This document shows, in pieces, positions 29,278 to 38,574 of a DNA stretch of 64,000 bases (its first letter is position 1; each line of letters opens with the position of its first letter). The notes beneath the pieces are model-generated. The model worked only from the letters and a program-made list of their open reading frames with translations. It searched no databases and was not told where the DNA came from. Both the position numbers and the translations under genes were made by a program. Source of the stretch: Sulfitobacter guttiformis (GTDB lineage Bacteria; Pseudomonadota; Alphaproteobacteria; Rhodobacterales; Rhodobacteraceae); assembly GCF_003610455.1 (NCBI RefSeq), contig NZ_RAQK01000001.1:1116001-1180000 (forward strand). The letters are read 5' to 3'.

Positions 29278-29669
29278 CCTGCGGCACACTCTGCGCCGTA
29301 ATGCGCCACCATAGCTGCAAGATCCTCGGGTGGCGTGCTGCTTTGCACAAATGCACGGGCATTTGCCGAATGGGCAAAAATCGAACCGTCCGAGAAAAAG
29401 CTGGTGTTAGTCACAAATATCACCCGCGCATTGGGCTGTCGATAATTTGCATAATCCGAAATCGCGAGGGCACTACCCTCTTCGATCACAAGGTCCAGAA
29501 TAATGATGTCGATGTCATTCTGCGACAGATAGTCAATCGCTGCCTCCTGGCCCGCAACACTGGTCACATGCATCCCTTGTCGAACCAGATGGCTCTGCCA
29601 CACACTGGCAAGCTCAGGCACGCTTTCTACGATCAGAACAGACGTTTTCCGGGGCAGCACGTCAGTCAT
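29274..29669 (-). CDS. Stand-alone receiver-like protein with degenerate active site
   Basis: 131 residues from the ATG at 29669, with GGAGGG 7 nt ahead. One CheY-like domain and nothing else. The phospho-acceptor D59 (IILDLVIEEG) and Thr87 are present, but the acidic pair is E15-S16 rather than DD/ED, and the conserved Lys of the F-V-x-K-P motif is replaced in FVQSSTPP. Metal binding and phosphotransfer may therefore be weak. No kinase is nearby. Confidence 0.82.
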   Translation of the reverse strand: MTDVLPRKTSVLIVESVPELASVWQSHLVRQGMHVTSVAGQEAAIDYLSQNDIDIIILDLVIEEGSALAISDYANYRQPNARVIFVTNTSFFSDGSIFAHSANARAFVQSSTPPEDLAAMVAHYGAECAAG

Positions 29670-29839
29670 ATAAAGCCCTCCAAGGCCATCAGCAAAAACA
29701 GAATAATAATTAATCACACCACAGCGGTAACTCTCGCCAGCGAAACATAACCCCCTCTTGCTTGTTACATCAAACTCCGCTTTGTCCAACGGAGAAAACA
29801 GGCTGGTTTCAGCCACTCACCGAATGTCGAGGACGTAAA

Positions 29840-30787
29840 TTGGGCGAAACACCACGCGATCACGGGGGCGGCATTGACGCCGCAGCAAGTGTTTTCGGCG
29901 GCAACCGGAGCCAATGGATTGATTTATCGACAGGAATAAACCCTGTGCCGTATCCATTGGGTCAGATCGACGCCGAGGCCTGGACCGCCCTGCCCGATCA
30001 TGCTGCCCAAGCAAACCTGACCGCTGCGGCGCGCAAATTCTGGCAGATACCCGAGGGTGCGTCGATCATCGCGACACCGGGCGCGTCGGCCCCTATCGCG
30101 ATAATTCCCCGCCTGCGCCCCGCCGGACAGGTCAATATCGCCACGCCCACCTACAACGAACATGCCGCTGCCTTCGCCGCCGCAGGCTGGGGCGTGGTCA
30201 CAGATCCACTGGGAGCGGAAGCACAGGTGGTTGTGCATCCCAACAATCCCGATGGTCGTGTCTTTGGCCCCTCCGACCTCACATCACCCCTCCGCATCAT
30301 CGACGAAAGCTTCTGCGACGTGATGCCAGAGGCCTCCCTAATCTCTCAATCAACCAATACCGGCACGTTGATTCTCAAAAGCTTTGGGAAGTTCTGGGGG
30401 CTGGCGGGTCTGCGTCTGGGCTTTGTCATCGGTGATCCCGCTCTGGTTGCGGACCTCTCAACCATGCTTGGACCGTGGCCGGTTGCGGGCCCGGCACTGC
30501 AGATCGGTGCCCGCGCCTTGAATGATCCCGCATGGGCAGATCATACGCGCAAGCGTCTGGCAGAAGATGCCGTCCGGCTGGACGCCGTGCTGTCGTCTGC
30601 AGGCGCAACACCCATTGGCGGCACAACCCTGTTCCGCCTTTTCGATGTCGACAGCGCTGCCGCATGGCAGGACCGCCTCGCCAGCAACCACATCTGGAGC
30701 CGCGTTTTCCCCTACAATCCGCGCTGGCTCCGCCTTGGCCTGCCTGCTCCCGACCAGTGGTCGCGCCTTGAGGCAGCCCTGTCATGA
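29840..30787 (+). CDS. cobC: Threonine-phosphate decarboxylase (cobalamin synthesis)
   Basis: 315 residues from a TTG at 29840, preceded by GAGGA; no in-frame ATG occurs before the conserved DHGGGIDAAASVFGG. The PLP-binding Lys lies in TLILKSFGKFWGLAGLRLGF, and NPDG and DESF loops are typical of this aminotransferase-like enzyme. It produces aminopropanol phosphate for the nucleotide loop of B12 (cobC in Rhodobacter/Pseudomonas naming, cobD in Salmonella). Overlaps the next gene by 4 nt. Confidence 0.88.
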   Translation: MGETPRDHGGGIDAAASVFGGNRSQWIDLSTGINPVPYPLGQIDAEAWTALPDHAAQANLTAAARKFWQIPEGASIIATPGASAPIAIIPRLRPAGQVNIATPTYNEHAAAFAAAGWGVVTDPLGAEAQVVVHPNNPDGRVFGPSDLTSPLRIIDESFCDVMPEASLISQSTNTGTLILKSFGKFWGLAGLRLGFVIGDPALVADLSTMLGPWPVAGPALQIGARALNDPAWADHTRKRLAEDAVRLDAVLSSAGATPIGGTTLFRLFDVDSAAAWQDRLASNHIWSRVFPYNPRWLRLGLPAPDQWSRLEAALS

Positions 30788-31695
30788 GTACCGCCCTGAT
30801 CCTCGCCATCGCACTTCTTCTCGATGCAGCTTTAGGAGAGCCGAAGTGGCTCTGGGACCGAATACCCCATCCTGCTGTCGTGATGGGCCGCGCCGTGGGC
30901 TTGCTTGATCGCACCCTCAATACCGGACGGCTTGGCATCCCCGCAGGTCTGTTGACCCTCGCTGTCTTGATGTTTGGAGCTTATGTGATTGGCACCGCCC
31001 TCGCCTTTTTGGGGGGCGTTGCACAGGTGATTATCGTCGCCATCCTGCTTGCCCAGCGCTCGCTTGTACAGCATGTAGCCGCAGTGGCTGACGGTCTGCG
31101 CGTATCTCTCGGCGATGGTCGCAGCGCTGTCGCTATGATTGTCAGCCGTGATACCGCCGCAATGGACCAATCCGCCATCGCCCGCTCCGCCATCGAAAGT
31201 GCGGCCGAGAACCTGTCGGACGGTGTGATCGCCCCGGCCTTCTGGTTTCTTGTGGGTGGCCTGCCCGCGATGATGGTCTACAAAGTTGTCAACACGGCAG
31301 ACAGCATGATCGCCTACAGAACACCTAAATACGAGAAGTTCGGCAAAGCGGCCGCCTATATGGATGATGCAATGAATCTCATCCCCGCCCGCCTGACCTG
31401 TCTGCTCATCGCTATTCCCGCTGGTGTTATAGGGCAGTGGCGTGCGATTGGCCGCGATGCGCGCTTGCACCGCTCGCCTAATGCGGGCTGGCCAGAGGCG
31501 GCGATGGCGCGGGCCATTGGTGTGGCCCTGGCAGGCCCCCGCGCATATGATGGCGCTATGCAGGAGTTTCCATGGGTCGGTGCTGCAGGCGCGCGCACCA
31601 TTGGCTCCGACGAAATTGACGCTGCCTTGGGGCGCCTTTGGCAGGCGTGGGGTATCATGCTGGGGCTGACTACACTGCTCACATTATTCGGATAA
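30784..31695 (+). CDS. cbiB: Adenosylcobinamide-phosphate synthase (CbiB/CobD)
   Basis: 303 residues, several membrane segments. Characteristic stretches: LLLDAALGEPKWLWDRIPHPAVVMGR, AIESAAENLSDGVIAPAFWF, and MIAYRTPKYEKFGKAAAYMDD. It attaches the aminopropanol phosphate arm to adenosylcobyric acid in the membrane. Its start overlaps cobC, which makes its substrate. The gene is called cobD in the aerobic nomenclature. Confidence 0.94.
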   Translation: MSTALILAIALLLDAALGEPKWLWDRIPHPAVVMGRAVGLLDRTLNTGRLGIPAGLLTLAVLMFGAYVIGTALAFLGGVAQVIIVAILLAQRSLVQHVAAVADGLRVSLGDGRSAVAMIVSRDTAAMDQSAIARSAIESAAENLSDGVIAPAFWFLVGGLPAMMVYKVVNTADSMIAYRTPKYEKFGKAAAYMDDAMNLIPARLTCLLIAIPAGVIGQWRAIGRDARLHRSPNAGWPEAAMARAIGVALAGPRAYDGAMQEFPWVGAAGARTIGSDEIDAALGRLWQAWGIMLGLTTLLTLFG

Positions 31696-31716
31696 CGACA
31701 GAAGCTATATGTTTTA

Positions 31717-32901
31717 ATGATGTACTCACCATTACTCGCCGCGTTTTTGGCTATTGCCCCCGTTTCCGCCCTCGCCGCGACCTGCGGAGGCACTTTCGAC
31801 AGTTTCAAGTCAGCGCTCGTCGCAGAGGCTCCCAAAAGCGGCATCAGCACCATTACCGCTGCAAACTTCCTCGCTGACGTGCGTCAGGATCCCGCCGTGT
31901 TACGCGCCGATCGCGCCCAAGGGGTATTCCAGCGTCCTTTCATCGACTTCTCCCGCCGCCTGATTTCGAACGATCGCCTCAACCGCGGCCTGAACAACGG
32001 CCAGAAATACCGTGCCATCTTTGACCGCATTGAATTGTCATACGGGGTGGACCGTGGCGTCCTTTTGGCATTTTGGGCATTCGAGACTGATTTCGGCTCG
32101 ATACAGGGTGACTTCAACACCGCCGATGCGCTCGTAACCCTTGCGCATGATTGCCGCCGCCCCGATCTCTTCCGCCCGCAAATCTTTGCTGCGATGAAGC
32201 TATTTGCCCGCGGCGATCTGGACCCCGCCACCACCACTGGCGCATGGGCAGGTGAAATCGGAATGGTGCAAATGTTGCCACGTGACATTATCGAAAACGG
32301 TACCGACGGGGATGGTGATGGCCGCGTCACACTTAAAACCTCTGTAGCCGACGCGCTGGTATCCGGAGGCGCAATGCTCAAGTCTCTGGGCTGGCGCAGG
32401 GATGAACCATGGATCGACGAGGTCACCGTTCCAGATGATTTCGACTGGTCCCAGACCGGCCTCGAGATCACAAAACCCGGCTCAGAATGGGCACAACTTG
32501 GCATTCAGGCCCGCGATGGCAGGTTGGAAAACCTTCCCGCATCATTGATCCTGCCCCAAGGGCGAAAGGGTCCTGCCTTTCTCGCCTATCCTAACTTCAA
32601 CGTCTATTTTGAATGGAACCAGAGTTTTACCTATGTACTGACAGCTGCCTATTTTGCCACCCGCCTTCAGGGCGCACAGGTCTATGACGCCGGGGCACCC
32701 GAACAGGGGCTCGGCCCCGATCAAATGAAACGCCTGCAACAGGCTCTGCAAAAGCGTGGATATGATGTGGGCCAGATTGATGGCATACTGGGTGCCAATA
32801 CCCGAAAAGCCGTACAAAAGGAGCAGATCCGCTTGGAAATACCTGCAGACGCGTGGCCGACGCCAGCTCTCCTCACAAAACTGGAAGGAACCTCAAGATG
32901 A
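31717..32901 (+). CDS. Lytic murein transglycosylase (MltB family) with peptidoglycan-binding domain
   Basis: 394 residues. A signal peptide ends near residue 20 (FLAIAPVSALAATC). The SLT catalytic Glu is E123 in LAFWAFETDFGSIQGDFN, followed by GEIGMVQMLPRDI; a PG_binding_1 domain fills about residues 335-390 (MKRLQQALQKRGYDVGQIDGILGANTRKAVQ). It cleaves peptidoglycan glycan chains in the periplasm. The stop overlaps the rhodanese start by 4 nt. Confidence 0.93.
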   Translation: MMYSPLLAAFLAIAPVSALAATCGGTFDSFKSALVAEAPKSGISTITAANFLADVRQDPAVLRADRAQGVFQRPFIDFSRRLISNDRLNRGLNNGQKYRAIFDRIELSYGVDRGVLLAFWAFETDFGSIQGDFNTADALVTLAHDCRRPDLFRPQIFAAMKLFARGDLDPATTTGAWAGEIGMVQMLPRDIIENGTDGDGDGRVTLKTSVADALVSGGAMLKSLGWRRDEPWIDEVTVPDDFDWSQTGLEITKPGSEWAQLGIQARDGRLENLPASLILPQGRKGPAFLAYPNFNVYFEWNQSFTYVLTAAYFATRLQGAQVYDAGAPEQGLGPDQMKRLQQALQKRGYDVGQIDGILGANTRKAVQKEQIRLEIPADAWPTPALLTKLEGTSR

Positions 32902-33290
32902 GCCTGAAAATCACCGCCGCCCAAATGGTCGAGCGCGCCCGCGCCCGTATCGAAGAAATCGAGACCGCCGACGCCATCGCAATGGTAAACGATCCAGGCG
33001 TGCAAATTGTCGATCTGCGCGACCCGCGCGAGCGCGAGCGCACAGGCTTCATTCCCGGCAGCTTCCATTGCCCGCGCGGGATGCTGGAGTTTTGGGTTGA
33101 CCCCGACAGCCCTTATTTCAAAGAGGTCTTTGCCCAAGACAAAAAGTTCGTATTCCACTGCGCCTCAGGCTGGCGTTCCGCCATCTCCGTCGCAACGCTC
33201 CAAGATATGGGTTTTGATGCCGCCCACATCAAAGAAGGCTTTAGCGCATGGGAAAAAGAGGGTGGACCGATAGAGCGCAAAGACCGCTAG
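32898..33290 (+). CDS. Rhodanese-like domain protein
   Basis: 130 residues from the ATG at 32898. A single rhodanese domain with active-site C88 in FVFHCASGWRSAIS, and DLRDPRERERTGFIPGS upstream. It may transfer sulfane sulfur, but substrate is unknown. Coupled to the transglycosylase gene. Confidence 0.9.
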   Translation: MSLKITAAQMVERARARIEEIETADAIAMVNDPGVQIVDLRDPRERERTGFIPGSFHCPRGMLEFWVDPDSPYFKEVFAQDKKFVFHCASGWRSAISVATLQDMGFDAAHIKEGFSAWEKEGGPIERKDR

Positions 33291-33463
33291 CCCAATGTCA
33301 GCGCACCAAAGAACAGCGGGCACCCGTTCCAAAATCCAGCTAAACTTCGCACGTCGTGTGATGTGCTGATCTCGGCGAAGCCGCTAGAAGTCATATATCC
33401 ACGCGTGAGGCTGCCATCAACAGGGTCGCCGATATTATCGATCCTGACCGCATACCGCCTGCT
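33287..33463 (-). pseudogene. Possible gene remnant: 58 open codons without a start
   Basis: The 229-nt gap between the rhodanese and smc contains a reverse-strand open frame of 58 codons. It runs from just after an in-frame TAG at 33464-33466 to a TAG at 33287-33289 that sits against the rhodanese stop. The peptide looks protein-like (RYAVRIDNIGDPVDGSLTRG; AGFWNGCPLFFGALTLG), but there is no start codon near the 5' end and no ribosome site. It could be the end of a decayed gene or chance. Confidence 0.25.
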
Positions 33464-33519
33464 CTACAGCAGCGCCTAACCACCATTCAGTAGCACTGCC
33501 AATAGAGACGACACAGGCT

Positions 33520-36500
33520 TCAGGCGACCATCTGGCTCGCTTTTTTGAGGTCTACCGAAACAAGCTGGCTCACCCCCTGCTCCGCCATGGTCACGCCAAA
33601 CAGACGGTCCATCCGCGCCATTGTCACGGCATGATGCGTGATGATTAAAAATCGTGTGTCCGTCTGGCGGCACATCTCATCCAGCAGGTCACAAAACCTT
33701 GTCACGTTGGCATCGTCCAGCGGCGCGTCGACCTCGTCCAACACACAAATCGGCGCTGGATTGGCCAGAAAAACCGCAAAGATCAGCGCCATTGCCGTCA
33801 ACGTCTGCTCGCCCCCGCTCAACAGGCTCAGGGTTGACAGTTTCTTACCCGGCGGTTGGCACATAATCTCAAGGCCCGCCTCCAGCGGGTCATCGCTTTC
33901 TACCATCACAAGGCTTGCCTCGCCGCCGCCGAACAAATGCGAAAACAGCAAACCGAAGTTTGAGTTCACCTGCTCGAACGCAGTCAGCAAACGCTCGCGG
34001 CCTTCTTTGTTCAGGCCTGCAATGCCTGCGCGGAGCGTCTTGATCGCCTCTTCCAGATCGGCCTTTTCCGCCGCCAGCATATCATGCTCGACCTGCACAT
34101 CCCTCGCATCTTCCTCAGCACGTAAGTTAACCGCGCCAAGTGCCTCGCGCTGTCGCTTTAGGCGGTTCACATCAGCCTCCAGCACATCAGCGCCCGGCAT
34201 TTCATCCACGTTCACATCCAACTGGACCAGCAGTTGTGCGGGTGTCACTTGCTGATCCTCGGCAATTCGTTCCGCCGCTGCGGCCACCGTTTCACGGGCC
34301 GCATCGCTACGTGCCTCGGATCTCGCTCGCGCCTCGCGCGCCTCGGATGCGGCGCGCTCTGCTTCGCGCTCAGACAGCGTCGCCTCCCGCAGGTTAGCCT
34401 CCGCCGTGACAAGCTTATCTACCGCATCTGCACACCGCGCTTCAGACTTTGTAATTTCGCGGTTCAAATCGTCGCGCTTGGCTGCGATCTCGGCTGGCGC
34501 GGCACCCGCGGCCTTCAGCTCAGTCTCGGATGCATGCTTGCGCTCAACCAACTCCGCACTGCGGGCTTCGGCCGTCTCAAGCCGGTGGCGCCATCCGCTT
34601 AGCTCTTTGGTGACTTCCTGTGTCCGCTTCAGTCGGGCATCCCCCTCACGGCGCAGTTCATCATGGCCGGACCGTAGTGCAATCATAGTGATCCGCGCGG
34701 CTTCCACTGCCATACGGATATCCTCCACACCGGCGCGCGCCTCGTCCAGATCCCCCAAATCCGCTAATGCCTGCTCAGCCTCAAGCACGCGCGCACGCGC
34801 ACTCATCGCCTCTTCCTCATGCCGCGTGACGGCCAATCCTAAACTCTCCAACCGACCCGCTGCTAGATTGCGGTCCGCCTCGACCCGGCTAAGCGCACGG
34901 CCCGCGTCCGCCACCATCCGGTCTGCATCACGTCGCGCTTCGCGTGCTTGTTTGTCCGCATCCGTCTGCGCTGCCAATTGCGCAGTCAGGCTCTCATGGG
35001 CCGCCCTCGCGCCCTCGGCCCGCTGGCTTGCCTGTTCTAACGCCTGTTTAAGAACTTCCAAACGGTTGAGCTGTTGCAACCGCAGCGCCGCAGCCGATGG
35101 TGCATCCTCCGCCCAGGCACGGTAGCCGTCCCAGCGCCACAAATCCCCCTCAAGCGAGACAAGACGCTGACCCGGCAGCAATGCTTCCTGCAATCGGGGC
35201 CCTTCATCGGCATCGACAAGACCGATCTGACCCATACGGCGGTCGAGGACATCAGGACAGGACACATGATTGGTCAAAGGCGTCACACCCGATGGCAACG
35301 CTTGGGCCTGCGCATACGCCGCCAGCGTTGACCATCCTGACGGCCCGTCCGCATCGACCTCGGGTGCGCGCAAATCATCAGCCAGCGCAGCTCCCAACGC
35401 TTTTTCGAACCCGTGCTCTACCTGCAAGCGGTCCAAAATCTGGCCGCCTTCCGCCGTATCACGCTGTACCAGTTTAGCCAGCGCGGTCGTCTCCGCGCGC
35501 AGCGCGTTCATCTCGCCTTCGGCCTCCGACCGCTCGGCCCGCGCATCCGCCTCACGCGCCAGCGTCGCCGCCCGCGCCTCTTCAGCACTGATCAGAGCCA
35601 CCTCTGCCTGTTGTGCCGCAGTCTGCGCATCAGCCTCCGCAGTTGTTGCTCCTTCAAACTCGCTCGCGGCGCGTGCCAACACCGCCTGGCTCGCCGCGAC
35701 GGCCTCGCGCGCGCGGACTGCCTCTGCTTCTGAGCGTTGCTGGATTTTACGATTATCCTCCAACAGCCGCTCGGCAGAGCCGTAGCGTGCCGCAAGCCGT
35801 GCTACGTCCTCTGTCTGCTGCCCAAGCTCTCCTTCTCGGGCTTGCAGCACTGCTGCGGCTTCACGGGCGGTCCCCGCAGCTGCCTCCAACGCAGCCCCGT
35901 GCCCCTCGCCTGCACGAGCCAACTCGCGCGCCTCCCACTCAAGCCGTCCGATGGTGTCGACCGCATCGCGATTAAGACCACCTTCGCGCTCAATATCTTT
36001 TGCAAGCTGCGCAATACGTCCTTGCAAGGTTTCAATGAGGGCTGTCGCGCGCGATTCTTGTTCGCTGAGCGTATCACGCTGCACCACAAGCCGCTGCACC
36101 ACGGCCGCCGCAATCGCATCTTCCTCCCGAAGGCTCGGAAGCGCTTGTTCAGCGTCCTGACGCGCCTTCGAAGATGTCCGCACCAGAGCTTCAGCCTGCG
36201 CGGCTGCCATAACCCGCTGGCGCAATTCATCTTCGGCGCGCGCCCGCCCATCATCCGCCTCACGCCAGCGTCGGTAAAGCAACGTGCCTTCGGTCCGCCG
36301 TAACTCATTTCCGATCTCGCGGTACCGCGCTGCCTGTCGTGCCTGTCGCGCCAGTTGCGCCAGTTGTGCCGCCAATTGATCAATGACATCATCAACCCGT
36401 GCCAGATTTGCCTCGGCACCATTAAGCTTCAGCTCGGCCTCATGCCGCCGCGCATAAAGCCCTGAAATCCCTGCCGCCTCCTCCAATATGCGCCGCCGGT

Positions 36501-36975
36501 TCTTGGGTTTAGCGTTAATCAGCTCGCTGATCTGTCCTTGCCGCACCAAAGCGGGCGAATGCGCACCTGTAGAGGCATCCGCGAATAGCATTTGAACATC
36601 CCGCGCACGCACGTCCTTACCGGCCGCCTTGTAAGCACTGCCCACATCTCGCGTGATCCGCCGCACAATATCAAGGTTGTCGCTATCATTGAAACCCGCA
36701 GGTGCCAGGCGCTCGCTGTTGTCGATCTGTAAGGAAACTTCGGCAAAGTTGCGCGCCGGCCGCGTGGCCGCACCTGCAAAAATTACATCTTCCATTCCGC
36801 CGCCACGCATCGCAGTCGGGCGGTTTTCCCCCATCACCCAGCGCAGAGCCTCCAGCAGATTGGATTTTCCACAGCCGTTAGGCCCCACAACACCCGTCAA
36901 ACCATCCGCGATGATCAGGTCCGTAGGATCAACAAAGCTTTTGAAGCCCGTCAGCCTGAGTTTAGAGAAGCGCAT
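33520..36975 (-). CDS. smc: Chromosome segregation protein SMC
   Basis: 1151 residues from the ATG at 36975 (MRFSKLRLTGFKSFVDPTDL). Walker A GPNGCGKSN near residues 32-40; two long Ala/Glu/Arg-rich coiled coils flank a hinge around the middle (WSTLAAYAQAQALPSGVTPL...); the ABC signature LSGGEQTLTAMALI and Walker B PICVLDEVDAPLDD are at the C-terminus. It forms the condensin core for chromosome organisation. No scpA/scpB adjoins. Confidence 0.96.
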   Translation of the reverse strand: MRFSKLRLTGFKSFVDPTDLIIADGLTGVVGPNGCGKSNLLEALRWVMGENRPTAMRGGGMEDVIFAGAATRPARNFAEVSLQIDNSERLAPAGFNDSDNLDIVRRITRDVGSAYKAAGKDVRARDVQMLFADASTGAHSPALVRQGQISELINAKPKNRRRILEEAAGISGLYARRHEAELKLNGAEANLARVDDVIDQLAAQLAQLARQARQAARYREIGNELRRTEGTLLYRRWREADDGRARAEDELRQRVMAAAQAEALVRTSSKARQDAEQALPSLREEDAIAAAVVQRLVVQRDTLSEQESRATALIETLQGRIAQLAKDIEREGGLNRDAVDTIGRLEWEARELARAGEGHGAALEAAAGTAREAAAVLQAREGELGQQTEDVARLAARYGSAERLLEDNRKIQQRSEAEAVRAREAVAASQAVLARAASEFEGATTAEADAQTAAQQAEVALISAEEARAATLAREADARAERSEAEGEMNALRAETTALAKLVQRDTAEGGQILDRLQVEHGFEKALGAALADDLRAPEVDADGPSGWSTLAAYAQAQALPSGVTPLTNHVSCPDVLDRRMGQIGLVDADEGPRLQEALLPGQRLVSLEGDLWRWDGYRAWAEDAPSAAALRLQQLNRLEVLKQALEQASQRAEGARAAHESLTAQLAAQTDADKQAREARRDADRMVADAGRALSRVEADRNLAAGRLESLGLAVTRHEEEAMSARARVLEAEQALADLGDLDEARAGVEDIRMAVEAARITMIALRSGHDELRREGDARLKRTQEVTKELSGWRHRLETAEARSAELVERKHASETELKAAGAAPAEIAAKRDDLNREITKSEARCADAVDKLVTAEANLREATLSEREAERAASEAREARARSEARSDAARETVAAAAERIAEDQQVTPAQLLVQLDVNVDEMPGADVLEADVNRLKRQREALGAVNLRAEEDARDVQVEHDMLAAEKADLEEAIKTLRAGIAGLNKEGRERLLTAFEQVNSNFGLLFSHLFGGGEASLVMVESDDPLEAGLEIMCQPPGKKLSTLSLLSGGEQTLTAMALIFAVFLANPAPICVLDEVDAPLDDANVTRFCDLLDEMCRQTDTRFLIITHHAVTMARMDRLFGVTMAEQGVSQLVSVDLKKASQMVA

Positions 36976-37095
36976 ATACCGCCTGCATCGGTGATTCCGG
37001 GTCGTGCCGCACTGTGACGACTTTGGTTGCCGCCCGTCAACCGCCTGCCACAAACACCGGCATTAAGAATGCTAGTTACCCACAGGATATCCGGC

Positions 37096-37500
37096 CTAAA
37101 GTGCTGCCGCGCATTCAATCTCCACCGACACACCGCCAAGTTGCTGCAATTCTGTCCCGCGCAGCGGGACACAGTCAAACGCGACCGGAACAACGACCGG
37201 GACACGATGCCCCCCTGCCCCGCATCTCAGGATGCCGGTTGCTTGCGCCTGATCCCCGCGAACCTCGCGAACCTCACAGCCGCTCACCAATTCCATTGCG
37301 CGTCCCGCCCGCTCCCGGATTGGTCCGAAGCGCGGAGCATATTCCGAATTTGTGCGGATCGCCTCTGCCAGTTCACCGCGAACCCGGACATCAAAGGTAG
37401 AGCCATCTACAGTCACTGTCTTGGCCGGTAAACCGCGAAAATGTGGGCCCGCCGTATTGCATGCCGCCAGTAGCGATAAGAGAATTAAAGGATATTTCAT
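37096..37500 (-). CDS. Small predicted lipoprotein
   Basis: 134 residues with a lipoprotein signal peptide and lipobox LAAC (Cys14). The mature part has two further cysteines (SGCEV, RCGAGG, FDCVP), possibly disulfide-forming, and no family I can name. It ends 120 nt before smc on the same strand and diverges from the FadR-type regulator. Confidence 0.72.
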   Translation of the reverse strand: MKYPLILLSLLAACNTAGPHFRGLPAKTVTVDGSTFDVRVRGELAEAIRTNSEYAPRFGPIRERAGRAMELVSGCEVREVRGDQAQATGILRCGAGGHRVPVVVPVAFDCVPLRGTELQQLGGVSVEIECAAAL

Positions 37501-37570
37501 AGTACAATAGTGTCGCGGCTATCCTTAACATTTCGTAAATTTGGCGGCGCTTGCCCAATCCTTTTTTGGG

Positions 37571-37586
37571 CCATATGGTCTGGCCA
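37571..37586. promoter_or_regulatory. Candidate FadR/PdhR-type operator
   Basis: TGGTCTGGCCA at 37576-37586 resembles the TGGTNNNACCA core of FadR/PdhR-type operators with one mismatch, and overlaps CCATATGG (37571-37578). It lies 15 nt before the regulator's start, suggesting autoregulation. Confidence 0.4.
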
Positions 37587-37601
37587 TTCAAAGGATATTT
37601 C

Positions 37602-38369
37602 ATGCCATTTCGTCCTGTTACTCCAGAAAAGCTCTCTTCCGCAGTTGTGCGGCAGGTTGAAGAGCTCATCCTGCGCGGCATTTTACAGCCGGGAAAACGC
37701 CTTCCCTCGGAACGGGAGCTGGCCGAGCGCCTCGGCGTTTCCCGCCCCTCCTTGCGTGATGCCCTTTCCCAACTGCAAAGCGCAGGCCTTCTGTCGTCTA
37801 AACCTGGCGCGGGCGTTTTCGTTGCGGATGTTCTCGGCTCCGCATTTTCGCCAGCATTAATTGCTTTATTTGCTCGCCATGAAGAGGCAACAATGGATTA
37901 CCTGTCGTTTCGGCGGGATATGGAAGGGCTGGCCGCAGAGCGTGCCGCCCGCTTGGGCTCCGACACTGATCTTGCGGTGGTCAGCGCCATTTTTGCCAAG
38001 ATGGAAGCGGCGCATACCAGCCGCAGCGCCGAAGATGAGGCCGTTCTGGATGCCCAGTTTCACATGAGTATTATCGAGGCGAGCCATAATGTTGTAATGC
38101 TGCACATGATGCGTTCGATGTACGATCTTCTGCGCGGTGGCGTATTCTACAACCGTCAGGTTATGTTCAAACAGCAAACCAAACGTGCGGTCCTGCTTGA
38201 CCAGCACCGCGCCATTCATGACGCTCTCATACTCCGCGATGCTTCTGCTGCCCGTGCTGCAGTAGATTCTCACCTCGCATATGTTGAACGCGCCCTACTG
38301 GACCATCGACGGGCCGAAAGGCACGAGGATGTCGCACGACAGCGACTGGATCACGAGATGAAGGGATAA
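37602..38369 (+). CDS. FadR-type GntR-family regulator
   Basis: 255 residues from the ATG at 37602, preceded by AAGGA. The winged helix (LQPGKRLPSERELAERLGVSRPSLRDALSQLQSAGLL, about residues 28-65) and the all-helical FCD ligand domain (FRRDMEGLAAERAARLG, DAQFHMSIIEASHN, HRAIHDALILRDASAARAAVDSHLAY) are clear. Relatives sense carboxylates such as pyruvate, lactate or glycolate. It resembles PdhR/LldR-type regulators; the ligand cannot be read. Confidence 0.9.
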   Translation: MPFRPVTPEKLSSAVVRQVEELILRGILQPGKRLPSERELAERLGVSRPSLRDALSQLQSAGLLSSKPGAGVFVADVLGSAFSPALIALFARHEEATMDYLSFRRDMEGLAAERAARLGSDTDLAVVSAIFAKMEAAHTSRSAEDEAVLDAQFHMSIIEASHNVVMLHMMRSMYDLLRGGVFYNRQVMFKQQTKRAVLLDQHRAIHDALILRDASAARAAVDSHLAYVERALLDHRRAERHEDVARQRLDHEMKG

Positions 38370-38518
38370 ACCCGTATCATAGGCAGTTAGGGCTTTAAAA
38401 TCGTTGTTTGAAAAAGGGTGATATCCTCAAAGAAGCCCCACCAATTCTGAAAGTTACACTGAAGTGGCCTTCCGATATATGGTGTAAAATCGGGGCCCCT
38501 TGCCTTAGGAACAGTTCA

Positions 38519-38550
38519 TAAAAAAAGCCCCGATCATAAGATCAGGGCTT
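38519..38550 (-). terminator. Terminator of the F0 ATP synthase operon
   Basis: On the reverse strand AAGCCCTGATC and GATCGGGGCTT form an 11-bp stem with one T-G wobble and a TTAT loop, followed by a run of T. It lies about 25 nt after the atpF stop. Confidence 0.85.
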
Positions 38551-38574
38551 ATTCTTATTCTTCCGAGACGCCGC

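Noticed and set aside
29670..29839. Cobalamin riboswitch before cobC
   Set aside because: I see no B12-box-like sequence or suitable helices in this short gap.
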